Numbered from the stretch's first letter, positions 26,600-38,613 are shown. The stretch is 64,000 bases of DNA from Parelaphostrongylus tenuis (GCA_019055375.1 JAHQIW010006265.1:1-64000), one strand, 5' to 3'. Notes: a model not told the origin generated them from the letters alone. A program made the numbers and translations.

Positions 26600-29500
26600 A
26601 AGAGCGTAAAAATTAAACATATGTGATTTAGCAGTGCACAGCACACAAGAATGTCAGCTATGGTCACTAAGCATATGGAAAAACCAAATTCGCATTATTT
26701 TCCGCGCCACGTAGACTCGAGTACGTTTTTGGGTTTTCTTGGTATTAAAAACAATGATTTAATTGCAATGAAGTAACGAGTACTGCAATGATTTCTTGCT
26801 ATACTGTTTATGTACATTGTATCTACTTCAAAGCTGCTACCTTTGTTGTGGGCTACCTCAATTTCAGTCATTCACGAAGCTAGGCACTACCTCGATTTCA
26901 ATCTAATGTGACGTTGGACAGTCACCCTCCCAGGAACAGTCTGAACTTCCGCGCTGGCAGCGATTAATCACACCACAACACAACTGTTATCCTCTTGTAG
27001 ATTGGTGGCAATATCTAACCATCTTGCTGTGTTGTCAGATTCCAAAGAGCACGACACTCACTAGTAGAATGGACAGAGACGCTCACTATGTTTACCTACG
27101 GCCCGATTGTTGAAGGATCGTTGCTAGTCACAGCTAATCAATCAAGATTTTGACTTATACGTATCGTAAGGGTGGAACAAATCAAACGCTATATCTGGCC
27201 TGAGTATTAGCATGGTCATACGTTCCAAATGTGTTTGAATATCTGCAAAAACCGCAAATCAGAACGACGAAATCGTGGTTTCTGAACTGGATCACCCGGG
27301 GGGTAATTTTCAAAAAGTGATGCTCGAAGTTACGAAAATAGTACTTTTTTGCCAATTTCTTATCTGACCATAAATGAAATATAATTGGAGGAATAGGCTT
27401 TCCACCTAGGACGACACAGCGGCTTCCTTGAATGGAAGACGAAATAAGCCTTTGCTCATAAAGTATGGCACTCTTGTAACAGAATGAGCCTTCCTATTTC
27501 CAGAAAGAGAGTCTGCCAATTTTCAAAACTAAATTTTCAAATTAGCTTAATGATTCGATTTGTCATTTTCAAATAATTCTTAACTAGCATCTTAGTTCCT
27601 GGATTAGAACAAGGATTTTCATAAACCTCTCTGCCAGCCAGTATGCGGCAGTTATCACTAAATACAAAACCAGTTTCATGCAACGATGACTATGAGAATT
27701 CTAGGCATGATAATGTCTGGAAATCGGGCACCTTGGTTAGTTGTGCTCTGCGATTCATGCAAGTGGTTCTCAACCTCACACACAGGGATGACGAAGGCCT
27801 GTATTCTTGAACTGTTAGCAAAACTGTACCAGATCTTTCAGAAAGATAGAGAACTCTGACTTGATTTTTCAGTAGGGTGAAGCATGTTAGGATATTGCCA
27901 CATAAAGCATTGACTTACATCTTTGATGTTAATGATGCGCACTCCAAGGAATGGGTCGACTTTGAATGCTTATTACTACTTACATTCTCAGTTTTTTTCA
28001 CTTACGACTCCGGTTAGGAAAATCTAACGAAAACAGCTCAGAACTTGTGAATTTATATCGAACACTAATGAGCTGCGAGCGTCAACAAGGAGAACTAAAG
28101 TATTTACGTCTGACTATTACATTACATCAGTCGCGTTAGGTCACCAATAAGGGAATGTTTTCATAATAGATTGTTCTACTTCAACGCATTTTGTTGACGG
28201 TGAAGAATGAGCATTTTGTTATTTTGGCTAAGTACTAGTTCAGCGACAGTAAGATGTTAACTTAATTTGGCGACTACCATACTTGATTGATATCTGCTGT
28301 TTTTCAATAAAGTAAACATCAAAACGATCACCATTGTTTTCTCTGCTAGAGAAAATGCTCTTCATAGGTGTTCATTTTTATGATGCGTCCAAGTCTTATA
28401 ACAGAAAACCTTGAAAAATAAACAATAGTGTTAATGATTTACGAGGAAGGCAAAAACAAATACATCACTTTTTGAGTTTTTGCACTAGTATTTATAAAAT
28501 ACTACAGATTGTTCTGACCATTTCGAGCCAAATCTTTTTCGTCCTTCCTCTAGATTTCTAGCACTCATACGATGGTTTTGAATTGCTTCGATTTCAATCA
28601 TTCGCTTGATTTTGGAAGGCATTTTTTAACGTGCAGTAGCAATCAGGAGAAAATTACGTTTAGGCTTTGGCAGGCAATATTCGCAAGGCTGACTTCTGTG
28701 CTTTTTTTACTAGGATTTCGCTACTAATTCGAAAATGGCGGTTTTGAGACTGAAGCTCGTTTATAAAAAGTTTTTATGAAGTGCTGTAAAAGCAAAAAGA
28801 TTAAATGAGTTCGAAATTTTTTTCATAAGGAAGAAAAACTTCTAAACAAATAATGAAAATCACGGTCTCTCATCGAATGCGTAAAACGCGCTGCATGCAG
28901 AGCGATTTCAGAGGCGCAGTATCTTCGCTTTAATCAAAGATTTACCTTACCATAAAACGAAAATTTCTTGATTTTCCCTGTTACGATTATGCGAAATGTC
29001 AAATATCATGTGAAAGAAATACTGTTTTCTCGTTTTATGGGCAATGATTTTTTACTTTTATTTTCTGTTTGCACGTTCACTCGCCATCAAGTTCAAGCAG
29101 AACGCTAACTACTTCCACGTACAACGCTTAAAGCTCCTTTCGTTTTGCAGTGTCTTCCAAAGTCTTTCCAAGGATTAAGCTTCGTCTCAGAACCCAACCA
29201 AATTTAATCTATCAGACGGCTACTAAAGCAAACACCAGTCGTATAAGTAATCCGCACCGAAGATGAGATGTAAAGCTCTCTTTACCGCTACAGCGCACTG
29301 ACAAGATGTCTTTGCAATTCAAGTATAGCTTTGAAATTTTCAAGATTTTAGCTATTTAATAAGTACTAATAGTCTGATAATAATTCGTCTTCACTAACAA
29401 AGATCCTTATGAAATAGTATGCCAATAGAACCGACACTGTCTCAAAGGGGCTGAAATGTATATAGTATTTCTTTCTTTCGACATCTCACATTTCATCGCA

Positions 29501-30280
29501 TTTCTTTTTCATGATTAGCGCCAAATAGTGATGAGCGGACTCCCAACCGAGTAATGGGATTGACACTAAAAGCTCCTGAACTACACCATAAGCACTTACT
29601 GACTTCATAGATCGAAACAAGCCTATCCCAGCCAAAAAATGTTATTCTTCCAGTCTGAGAAAGACGAAATCACTCAACTATTTCAGTATGGAGTCGAGAT
29701 AAGAACCATCTGTATACTGCAGCGTAACTCTGAACATTGCTCTGCACTACTGCGGTGTTAACAGTAAACATATGAACTATGCGTCTGAGCGGATTTTCCT
29801 TATGCTCATAGTCATAGGGATTACTTCGTGTCAGACGAAAAGGGGGAAAAATTAAGCACATTAAAATCTTTCTGAGAGATGAATGAGCTCATTTTATTTT
29901 CTTGAAATCTATGTGGTCTCACACTTTAATTTATCCAAGGACTCTGTGACTCATGGGCCGGAAAATTATTCAACCAGGCAAGGTTCAAACGATAACTAGA
30001 AGAATAGGTAGTATCATCGCAAGTCGTTGTACAGAGCGAGTATGCATAGAACCACTTACAAAGTTAGAAAGGCCATTTGTATGTCTTATTGATAATCACC
30101 GAGGAAATGAGTACCAGACATATTATATTACATCTTTCTCCGCCACATTCTCCAGTATTTTAAATTTTAGTTTAGAAGATCTCTTCCTTAAGAAACTTAT
30201 TGATTGGCCATGTCTGCATCTTCTTAGTTTTATCTTACTTCTCTGGGCAAGCACGTATCTCCAATATGATTATTATCTTT
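26600..30280. other. No gene recognised
   Basis: About 3.7 kb of AT-rich sequence with frequent stops in all frames. No protein motif, tRNA or transposon protein is visible. The only structure seen is a short inverted repeat at 28950-28963 and 29024-29040 (CCATAAAACG against CGTTTTATGG, with A/T-rich extensions), giving a hairpin with a loop of about 60 bases. A frame at 29953-30327 on the plus strand runs into the PLE copy and has no recognisable content. Confidence 0.6.
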
Positions 30281-30382
30281 TGTTTAGCCGTTCCGAGGTG
30301 TTATTGATATTACTTATTATATACTAGCGAAGCATACAACAATGCAGTTAGTAATGCAGCTTTAATATACAATATTCGAGGT

Positions 30383-30417
30383 GGCTAACGTTTCGGCGGG
30401 TCGCCTTCTTCAGAGCC
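30383..30417 (-). ncRNA. Hammerhead-ribozyme-like motif in PLE 3' region
   Basis: Read on the minus strand, the order is GGCU, CUGAAGA (30407-30413), stem II AGGCG-ACC-CGCC (30395-30406), GAAA (30391-30394), a minimal CGU, a U at the cleavage position, then AGCC. GGCU:AGCC gives a 4 bp stem I and GGCG:CGCC a 4 bp stem II. All catalytic-core bases of the hammerhead consensus CUGANGA...GAAA are present. Stem III is almost absent, as in PLE hammerheads thought to act as dimers. Such motifs are known from PLEs. Self-cleavage of this copy is inferred, not shown. Confidence 0.55.
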
Positions 30418-30639
30418 TGGAAAGATTATATTGATCTACAATCCAATAAGCCGAAACCTCCATAACCCCGGCAGAAAACATTAGAAGTGAATCTAAGATC
30501 GCATAGTATAAATTTCATTTGAAACACTCACCGTTTTGATGTTTTGGGTCTAGCAATTATTAATTGAAGACCAGCCGCGTAGGGCCAGTGCATCAGTGGG
30601 CTGTGCCTAACTCAGGCCAGGAAAATCAGCCTGAGGTAT

Positions 30640-31086
30640 GGTTCGAGGTCACGCGTGATTACGAGGCACTCCTCTTTTCTGTTCATTTTTGGGCCTTTGC
30701 TATGTATCCAAAAGGCTTCCAAGGTTTCAAGCGCAGATGATTTGGTTCCTCAGCGAGCATCGTGAATTTTACGCCGAACATCACTCCTGCATACTCGTGG
30801 TCCCTATGCGTGCCTAGTAGGGTTTTGGATCAGAGCTGCGCAACCCAACTAGATGCTCTTTTGCACAGAAGAATAGTGTTCTAACCATTTCGCCAATGTA
30901 CTCATCGGCGCATGTCTCGCAAGAGATTAGGTAAATTGTACCCGATCGCATGCAGTCGCCGTTTATGCCGTTTGGGCAAACTTTGCAGTCATTGGTTTCG
31001 CAGAGGCGGCCACACAGCCGGTTGAGGACTACTTGGCTCTTTAGTGTCTTTGGGGGTATTTCAACTATTGCTACCAAAATATTCAA
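30640..31086 (-). pseudogene. GIY-YIG endonuclease domain of a Penelope-like element (copy 1)
   Basis: PLE proteins pair a reverse transcriptase with a C-terminal GIY-YIG nuclease that nicks target DNA. The open part (31086-30814) encodes 90 residues. A Cys-rich segment comes first (Cys 25, 29, 34, 37, 45 with NRLCGRLC and CKVCPNG), then GTIYLISC (49-56), EYIGE (62-66), an Arg at 69 and KEHLVGLR (76-83). These are the GIY, YIG, Arg and Glu elements of the family. Beyond a stop near 30814, a frame to about 30640 still encodes FWIHSKGPK, MNRKEECLVITRDLEPY and similar PLE C-terminal sequence. Stops and the missing reverse transcriptase make it a pseudogene. The family assignment is firm; activity is not expected. 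Confidence 0.8.
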
Positions 31087-31399
31087 ACCAGGGAAAAGAC
31101 CTTATTTTCGCCAGATTTGTCGTTTGGGAACATAGAATTCCCTCTAAATCTAACCTGAAAAGCTCCGAACAGCGGACAAATGTGTGCACAGGAAAAGAAC
31201 ACAAGGCAGAATCTTAAGTTTGGCGAGAAAATAGCCACCTCTAATGGCCCACGATACGGTAGGTGGCTTCTCAGGTTAGATTTGGACGAAGTTCTATGCT
31301 CCCAAACGACAAGTCTGGAGAAATAAGGTTCTTTTCGTCCTGCCTCTTATCTCTAACGAAGTTAGCACAGAAGTATTAAACGCTGCCTAAAAAGAGCAG

Positions 31400-31700
31400 A
31401 TGCATGCGATCGGTACAATTTACCTAATCTCTTGCGAGGCATGCGGCGATGAGTACATTGGCGAAATGGGTAGAGCACTGTCTCCTCTCTGCAAAGAGCA
31501 CCTAGTTGGGTTACGCAACTCTGATTCAAAAACCCCACTAGGCACGCATAGGGACCAACTGCATGGTGATGTCGGCGTCAATTCACGTCCCGCACAAGAA
31601 TCAAGACATCTGTGCGTAAAACATTAGAACCCTTTTGGATACATAGCAAAGGTCCGAAAATGAACAGAAAAGAGGAGTGCCTCGTAATCACGCTGTGACC
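31400..31700 (+). pseudogene. GIY-YIG endonuclease domain of a Penelope-like element (copy 2)
   Basis: The frame 31400-31627 encodes GTIYLISCEAC (residues 5-15), DEYIGE (17-22), an Arg at 25 and KEHLVGLR (32-39), the same GIY, YIG, Arg and Glu pattern as copy 1. The Cys-rich region that should precede it has been deleted. After the stop at 31625-31627 the coding sense continues in another frame (PFWIHSKGPKMNRKEECLVIT, to about 31697), so at least one frameshift is present. No initiation context is meaningful here because the 5' part is gone. Confidence 0.78.
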
Positions 31701-31919
31701 TCGAACCATACCTCACGCTGACTTTTTCCGGCCTGGGTTAGGCACAGCCCACTGATGCACTGACCTTAAGCGACTGGTCTTCAGTAATAATTGATAGACC
31801 CAAACATCAAAGCGGTGAGTGTTTTAATATGAAGCTTCTATATGCGATCCAAAACACATTTTTAATGTTTTCTGCTAGGGTTATGGAGGTTTTTGGCTTA
31901 GTGGATTGTGGATCAATGT

Positions 31920-31965
31920 GATCTTTCCAGCTCTGAAGAAGGCTACCCGCCGTAACGTTACCCAC
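31920..31965 (+). repeat. Decayed hammerhead-like motif, PLE copy 2
   Basis: CTCTGAAGAAGGC, TACCCGCC and GTAACGTTA are the counterpart of the minus-strand motif at 30383-30417. The GAAAC of the core has become GTAAC and stem II has mismatches, so this copy should not cleave. It marks the same point of the PLE 3' region. Confidence 0.55.
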
Positions 31966-32065
31966 CTCGAGTATTCTATATTAGAGCTGCATTATTAACT
32001 GTATTATTGCATGCTTCGCTAGTATTCAATAAATAATAACAATAACACCTCGGAACGGCTAAACA

Positions 32066-33555
32066 TATGAAAACTACTTTTATTCAAACTATGCCAGGAT
32101 TAATAGATAGTCGGTCTTGGATTTATCTCCAATATGTGAATTCTATAAAACACCTTGTTATTAGATCACACTGTCTGTCGCAAACAAGATCTGATTAACA
32201 TCTGTCGAAGCAATAGTGAACTAGAATTGGATATTCAAATCGTGGCTTTTTTATGAGCATTACACACATTCTTTCTTTTTGATGCATTATTCATCAACTG
32301 AGGTCAGTCTGCACGAGCATGAAACTATTCTACGGTCCGACAATATGTCATCTTTCTCCACTGATGTGAGGATGTTGCCAAGCACGGCCTTTCTGGAATC
32401 CTTAGATATCCCTGCTAGGATCGTAAGTAATAAAACCTATGATAAAGCGTTCGGTGCTGATCGACCCCAAAGGGATTCGTTGTTCAGTTCACTGCATAAG
32501 CATTTTGTGTCAAAATAGTGTTTTAATCTTTGAGATTTTTCTCATTTACCCTATCGCAGCATGAAGTTAATCAATTTTACTTAGGGAAGAAATGATACAA
32601 TCGAATGAAATAATTGAAAGACATGAGAAATGTTGCTCATGGGCTCTAAACATCTACTTCAACTCTAGAAATAATAGAAAAGTTCTTCATCTGAGGAAAT
32701 TCCGATTTATCAGCGCCGTTCACACACACGGTTATGATCAATCGGAGGAAGAGACACCATGTATATGATACCTTTCACAGCATCATGCTTCTGAATACAT
32801 GTATATCGTACACAATCACCTGCTGAGGCCTACTGGTGCATGATGTCCAAGACGGTATTTGGTACCACTCACTCTGAGTGTAGTGCAGCTCTTCTCTACG
32901 TACTACACTATGATCGTTTCATTGTCTTACATTTCAGCACTAACATTCGTCGATATATCAAAGAAAAGCCTGCAGTTTTAAGGCCACGGTTCCGTCAATA
33001 TTGCCGCTTTGTTCCGGGGCAAGGAGTTTATGTGCCGTAAAAACTCTAATTCGACCGGCAAGTTGAGAACGTTGCTGCTTAAAATCAAACTCGAAAAAAC
33101 CTTATCCAGTGCTGGATGCAAAGTAACTCCCAAGAGTATTCGTTATACTGTTAGTAGTTCATTAGGATGAAATTATGAAAGGGAATCACTCAGTAGGGCG
33201 GTGGTTGAGGGTGCTAGCCCAAGGATTTAAATTATAGCTAACATGATTCATAATTCTCTAAGTGTTTTAAGATGTAGCTGATCTTGCCCTAGCTGATCTT
33301 TACACATTATCGCTTATAGAGAATGGATGAAATCAACCTTTTTGTAGATTAATTGCTAGAAATGTGATGAATTTGAATGGCAGAATTATTACAAACCACA
33401 CTTAATCTCCTAGCGGACATGTAGAATGCTAAGCAATGAAAGCATAACTCTAAAATTACTGATTATGGTAAAAAGTTCGTATACTAATTTGCATAGACTC
33501 AGTGAACATTGATAACGTTCTATTATGAATGCTCAAAGAAAGGAAGTCAAAATTT
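32066..33555. other. No gene recognised
   Basis: About 1.5 kb between the PLE pair and the duplicated block. A 79-codon frame at 32279-32518 and a 66-codon frame at 32840-33040 are open, but show no motif, no splice context and no counterpart elsewhere in the window. I leave them uncalled. Confidence 0.5.
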
Positions 33556-33559
33556 TTCT

Positions 33560-34500
33560 ATTTGAGCAATCTTTGATATCTCACTACTCAATCTCGAGAA
33601 TGCACAACTTTTCATCGTAGATTTCTTTTCATGTTTCTGCGATGCGATCTGTTATTGGAGTCGTTATTGTAGAAGTTTAGTACTGCTGATGAGATGATCC
33701 TCGACCTCGACTATTACGTTGACTTGTGGCAGCTATAATCGAAGTGATATCGGCCGCTCTTCTGTTTATTGAACTTCTATTGATTACTATTATTTTCACA
33801 ACTATAAGGAAATACTCGTTTTTTCAAGTGCTTTGTTTTCAACGGTACGTCCGACTTTTGCAAAAGTCTTGAAAATTCAGGTGTGATGATAAATATTTGA
33901 AAATAAAATCGAGTGCATAATTTGCGAAGTTGCACATACACTTTTATTTATATATTTATTGATTATTTGATGACATGTATAAGCTATCTTCACATACTGT
34001 AGGTAATCCAAAACTTTTTTTATTCGCTTGCTTGCTTTTTTTGCATTAATCATCAAAGGTGCTCTGTCATGGGTTCGGTCACCACTTCACAATATTATCT
34101 TCATGAACGATGTCATTGAGTGAAGCATTCTTGGAAGGATCTGCGTTAGTTCTAATGTGACATATTCTACACATCTATGAGAAGCATTTGCTTGCTTTGT
34201 CATTCGAAGACGCGGTATGACATCAACCATTGCATAGGCGCGGGATCTTGGTCCGCCTGAGGTGCGGGCTCGAATAAGGACTTTATGTGTATTGTGGAGC
34301 ATCTTTAATTGCTACCCTAAGCGAACTCTTGGTGTCTAGTTGTGCACGACAAGCAATCACCAAACATTAGCAGTTGCGGGTAATCTGCAGCCTTACTATC
34401 AGTATCCTGTCAAGAAATCCACATTGCAATTTTTACGAAATTTTGTGATCAGTAGCGGCATCGGCGGAAGCGACGTAAGAAAACAAATAGGTAGGAACAT
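33560..34500 (+). pseudogene. Decayed paralogue of the block at 63.08-64.00 kb
   Basis: This block aligns in order with 63080-64000 over nearly 0.9 kb. The best-conserved part (33720-33860) corresponds to the membrane-segment ORF at 63202. Here it reads EVISAALLFIELLLITIIFT on the same register. The copy has a one-base loss near 33735 and an extra T near 33821, plus stops further on (for example TAA near 34293), so it cannot encode the whole product. Within the conserved core most changes fall at third codon positions. I infer a gene duplicate that was under selection before it decayed. The function is unknown to me. Confidence 0.4.
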
Positions 34501-35100
34501 TTTTGTATAAATGTATCAAGTATCCGGGCTACCGATTCTGTTAGTGTAATACCTGAGAGATGCTCAGCTAATGTATTTTTTGTATTTTATATCGAACTAG
34601 CTTAAAGCAAATTTTGTTGTTGAATAAACGCAAGGTTGTAGTTCAATCCCAATACGAAGCAACTAAAAATTCTCTGAAATGAAAATCTGGGGACACTTCA
34701 CGACGACTATACTTTAAAACGATTTAGTACGGCTGTCACAGTATTCCAGCAAGAATGGATTCGACCGACATTCAATACTGATAATAAAGAAATCAAAAAC
34801 CTCGAATTGCAGTAAAATCCTCATACAAATCCGACCTTCGTTTATGATTGGTGTAGAGAAGAGAGTTGAATGAAGGAGCTACTAAATCTGTGCAGTATAA
34901 GTGATATAGGACTTTATTAAGTAGGAAAAAAGGTATTTGTTAGTCGTGTTATGAAAACTTTTGGCAGTTCAATGTTATATCGCTCGTAAGCCATGTGGAG
35001 TGCAAGAAAGATTTTCATTTGCATACGGTAAAAATTTTTTCCGTTTTTCAACTCTGCATTCACTGACTAAGTCAATCTCTATAATCCTTGCCAACTAAGC
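34500..35100. other. No gene recognised
   Basis: About 0.6 kb of AT-rich sequence without an open frame of note, repeat match or motif that I can support. Confidence 0.5.
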
Positions 35101-35104
35101 TTGT

Positions 35105-35295
35105 AACACGAAGTTGGACTAAATTCACACCTAACGTTTCAACGCGTTTTGTCTTTTTCAGAGCTGATGATTCGAGTGGGCTGCCCAGAGTCGTTCATCA
35201 TCGTTGTGGTCTAAGTCTTACAGTAGTAGTCTTATCGACTTGATTACGCGGTTCTGGAAGACCAAGCGCGCCGAAACGTTAACCGAATGAATTTG
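35105..35295. repeat. Inverted pair of decayed PLE ends
   Basis: On the minus strand (35130-35165) the order is CTCTGAAAAAGAC...GTTGAAACGTTAGG. On the plus strand (35251-35285) it is TTCTGGAAGACC...CGCGCCGAAACGTTAACC. Both resemble the CTGAAGA...GCCGAAACGTTA motif of the PLE copies at 30383 and 31920. Between them GATGATTCGAGTGGGCTGCC and CAGAGTCGTTCATCATC form an imperfect palindrome centred near 35188. I read this as two PLE ends facing each other. Both cores carry substitutions, so neither looks catalytic. Confidence 0.5.
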
Positions 35296-35929
35296 TTTTC
35301 AACAATTCCATGATACAAGATCAGTCAACAAAGATTATATGATTGATCAGTAATTTCAAAGTTACAGGAAAGTTGGTTTTCAAAATACTATAAACCGATG
35401 TTTTTGCTTTTTTTCAAACTTTTTGAAAGGACGCTGGATTCTTACTACTGTGGCAGAAAACAACTTGCTCTAATGAATTTGCATAAATGTCTCTGAGAAA
35501 GACAAATGCTTGAATAAATAGTTAGAAAAGTTCCAAAAACAGGTATCTAAACATGTGGTGCCAAGTCGTAAGTCGTTACAGGATGTTTCGGTCTACTCGC
35601 ATGGTTGAACAGCTTCCAACTTTCCCATCACATTGGAAGTGAAGCAACTTGGTATTTGACGTTGAGTGTGTTGTTAAGCGGATTTTGGTCATCTGATTAG
35701 TAACATGCTCATGACACTCAACCGCTTCTGCGCTATTGTGCTGCCCACTAGATACAATTCGGTCAGTTTCCCAAACGTCGACACTAATTCTGCTATGTCC
35801 GGATATCACCCTGCACCTCTCTTTCAGCAAAATAAGTATAGCTATATAATGTTTAAGAAGGAGTTTAGTGAACTCAGTAATTAAATATCACTGATCACTC
35901 TGATATGCTATCTGTTCGTAAGCTCTCGA

Positions 35930-36305
35930 ATGATCGGTCTGGGTACAACACAAAGATGCACGACATGCTTCGACGGCAGAGACGATGATCGCTTGATCGT
36001 GTACGGTCTACCTAATATCTTACAAAGCACAAGGATGGAATACATTGGTAGGACGTGTGCTTCAACTTGTGTCCGTATAGGCCAAAAACTGGTTGATGAA
36101 AGTAAAATTAAGCCAAACACCTAACTAGACGTGCACAGGATACTAAGACACATTGGACAGGATTGAGAAGCAGAAGTTTCTGCTTCTTCCCAAGAAAGCA
36201 AAACAAAATTCCCTAAGCGTTACGAATGAATTCAATGGAACCGAGCAAGAAATGCATGGAGGAGTGCCTCATTACCACTCGTGATCTCACATAAGATCTC
36301 TGATG
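35930..36305 (+). pseudogene. Small Penelope-like GIY-YIG remnant (copy 4)
   Basis: The frame 35930-36124 includes a Cys pair (CTTC), then MEYIGRTC and GQKLVDESKIKPNT, which line up with CKVC, DEYIGEMVR and EHLVGLRSSDPKP of copy 1. Downstream, in another frame, MNSMEPSKKCMEECLITTRD (about 36226-36290) matches the MNRKEECLVITRD block of the PLE C terminus. The GIY half is barely visible. The order and spacing of the three blocks support a very decayed PLE endonuclease. The reverse transcriptase is absent. Confidence 0.55.
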
Positions 36306-38600
36306 ATATTTTGATGTGAGAGAGGAGCATTGGTAATTCATATAAATTTCTATGATTTTCTGGAATATTCAGTGAAAAACTCACAACTAGCGTTGAATGT
36401 GTGGTAAAGCTACTTTGTTTACAACGCATTTCTAGACCTCGTAGGCATTCTGCTGACTAGTTCGCTATATAATTACTCGTTTTATGCTTTCTGAAACAAG
36501 AAAAGCAGGGAATGCTGACGAGGGTGGAAGTGAATAAAAATTCTTTCATGATAGCTAGCGCTATAGTCAGTATATCGAAGCAGTTGATTCCGTTCAAAGA
36601 AGAGTAAAGAATTCTCTAATAAAATCATTCATTATATAGTGCGCTCATGATAGCATGCTGTCATTTGATCCACTGCCTTGTACACCTAATTCATGGAGTT
36701 TTTCGAAGTTGCACGTGAGTTCAGTTGTTACCTGAGGATCATGTTTTGCCATAGACGTCGTCAGACGCTGGTGGAGCTATTTTACTTGAAATCTTGAGAT
36801 AACTCAGCAACGGCGCTTCCACTTTTACCACCATGCCCAATAACCTACGATGCACGAGAAGGGCATGCCGCCAGCCCTGCTCGCGGCGAACGGAACCGAT
36901 AACCACTTGAATACTACAAGTAGCTCGCTGTGCGTGGTGAGCAGGAGCTGCCAACGTGCTAGTGTCGTACACAATGAATCAATTTCATTGGCCGAAAGAC
37001 GGGTGATCAGACACAGCTAAAACATATGTTTGGTGTAGAAGCACTTGTCTTGCACTGTATATATGCCATAACAGACCTCATGAAAAGCTAAAAATATGTT
37101 ATCAGATTAAACTACTTTGGGCGAGGTCTCATAAACACTAAAAATGTAGGGCACTTCTAGTCTTATTTGGGGTTCTCGTAGTCGCATCTTTTTTAAAACA
37201 TTGATTGTAGTGCCGTCACGAGGCAACATGCCACAGCTGAAGGCCTTTAAATAACTTAATGATGGTAATAAAATTTTTAAGACAGAGTTGAACCACTAAG
37301 CCCGTCTGGAAACTTCGTTGGAAAACAAATATTGCGCGGATGTTTGTTGAAAATGAGAGAATGTTACACATGAATATTTCTACGATCTCTGGAAAATGAT
37401 TTTAGGTATGGAGCGATCGTCACTGCTTCGTTTACTTTCTCACGGTTGTATTTCTTAGTTCATTATCCGTCTCCTTTCGTATTGGAGTTCCAATAAACGC
37501 GATTTGGAAGGAAGAATATCACTACTACGTATGGATCGGCTATCCTCACACCATTCATGTGGTAAGTCAAAACATAGATGACATATATTTTTACAAGGTG
37601 GCAACAAACACTTTTTCTCGGACTCCGACGGACATTTGACGTATTCAATTTGTTAAAAAATGCTCTTGCCTCGTTTAGAATGGTCAACAATATTTTACTT
37701 AGACTTTCTTCTTTTTCACGCGTTTTAACTAAACAAGAGCATTTTCTAGATATTGGATACGCCAAAAGTCTCTCAGAATGGCTTACAATATTTTGCCTAG
37801 AATTTTTTCCTTTCCTAGGAATTTTTTTCTCTAGCTAAAATTTGCACGAAGTTGGTACTTCTCCCTTGAAGATCGGTGACTAACATTTCCTAGATTTCGT
37901 CTTAGTCAAGTTATACGATGTACTGTACCAGACACAATGTAATGAAAGGATTCAATTTGAATTCCACCTATTGTATAAAATTCACCGCTCAACTCCTACA
38001 TGGGAGAGGTTACAGGTGTATTGCTATGCACTATGAAAAACGAACTTTTTCTGACTAAAACTGGCCTGAAATAAGGTGCAATATTACTTGTTATTTTCGG
38101 ACATTCTCCCACTCTGTGCATCTTCGCACTTTTGAAATTTCAAAAAATGTAAAGAATTTTCCTCGCCGATATTTTTGGCTCATGCTCCACAGTTCTCATC
38201 TCCACCTCAAAGTTGTCATCGTTATGTCTTTCTGTCCAATGTTCATCTCAAGGAATGCTTCTACGACTTTTCAACTTCCCGTCTAGGTGTCTTTATGCGA
38301 ACACATATTAGTTCACTTATTTCGCCTATGTCACCACATGCCTTACAAGAGCCACATATATATTAGCTGAACTCATGCAGTCTCCTCTCCATCATTAGGA
38401 CATATAATGAAGCCCTTGTCTTGAACAGGCAGTCCTACGAGGTTCCAAATCAGTTGCTAACGTAATGTGTCAAGTGGGATTTCAATAAGTTTTCGGAATC
38501 TCTCAAGTGAGTAATTCAAGTCATCTTTCAATCACGGAACTTACTTCGCTCGACATGAAGTGCACATATTTTTCGTTTTGAGTGTTTTCTTAAAACTACA
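36305..38600. other. No gene recognised; short dispersed repeats
   Basis: Open frames such as 36739-36972 (minus) and 37463-37765 (minus) overlap unrelated frames and show no motif. Two pieces of structure are visible. First, 37060-37125 resembles 40480-40560 (AACAGAC.TCATGAAA.GCT, ATATGTTA, CGAGGTCT against CAAGGTCT). Second, 37676-37737 resembles 37772-37835 as a direct tandem duplication (AGAATGG, ACAATATTTT, TAGA, TTTTTC blocks). Neither defines a gene. Confidence 0.5.
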
Positions 38601-38613
38601 GCTCAAATTTCAA

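Larger units (their letters stand above)
1..26600. other. Low-complexity, C-biased, gene-poor left region
   Basis: This stretch differs from the rest of the window. It carries long single-base runs, such as G10 at 1646-1655, C runs near 3679, 3900, 24163 and 24780, T runs near 23426 and C18 at 26542-26559. It also has patches of strong strand asymmetry: the 60 bases from 15541 hold 24 C and 3 G. Reading frames are short on all strands, and I recognise no protein. Such texture fits an uncorrected noisy-read consensus or a very decayed region; that is inference. Short islands look like normal nematode DNA, including 8.0-8.6 kb, 9.7-10.3 kb and 10.4-12.5 kb. Apart from the sites listed separately, I see no gene in it. 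Confidence 0.6.
30281..31170 (-). mobile_element. Penelope-like element copy 1 (3' half), left arm of a head-to-head pair
   Basis: This minus-strand PLE fragment reads from a short reverse-transcriptase/linker stub through a GIY-YIG endonuclease and a 3' untranslated region with a hammerhead-like motif. It ends near 30281 (TAGCCGTTCCGAGGTG). It is mirrored by copy 2 (31175-32065): the terminal blocks TAGCCGTTCCGAGG, GCGAAGCAT and GTAGGTCGCC-like motif blocks all recur in inverted order. The two copies therefore meet 5' end to 5' end. The upstream reverse transcriptase is missing, so it is 5' truncated. PLEs often occur as truncated, inverted partial dimers, which fits. Confidence 0.8.
31175..32065 (+). 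mobile_element. Penelope-like element copy 2 (3' half), right arm of the head-to-head pair
   Basis: A plus-strand PLE fragment in mirror image to copy 1. It opens with reverse-transcriptase C-terminal/linker sequence (AAATGTGTGCACAGG, GAAAATAGCCACC), carries a GIY-YIG domain and ends with GCTTCGCTAG and CACCTCGGAACGGCTAAACA. Relative to copies 1 and 3 it lacks about 100 bases that encode the Cys-rich part before GTIYLI (junction near 31400). The copies differ by many substitutions and indels, so the palindrome is old or came from two separate insertions. Confidence 0.8.

Noticed and set aside
26405..26626. Proline-rich frame with a run of Pro
   Set aside because: The Pro run is translated from the C9 and C18 homopolymers.
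32279..32518. 79-codon ORF as a gene
   Set aside because: No recognised domain, no splice signals or duplicate copy; length is within chance for this composition.
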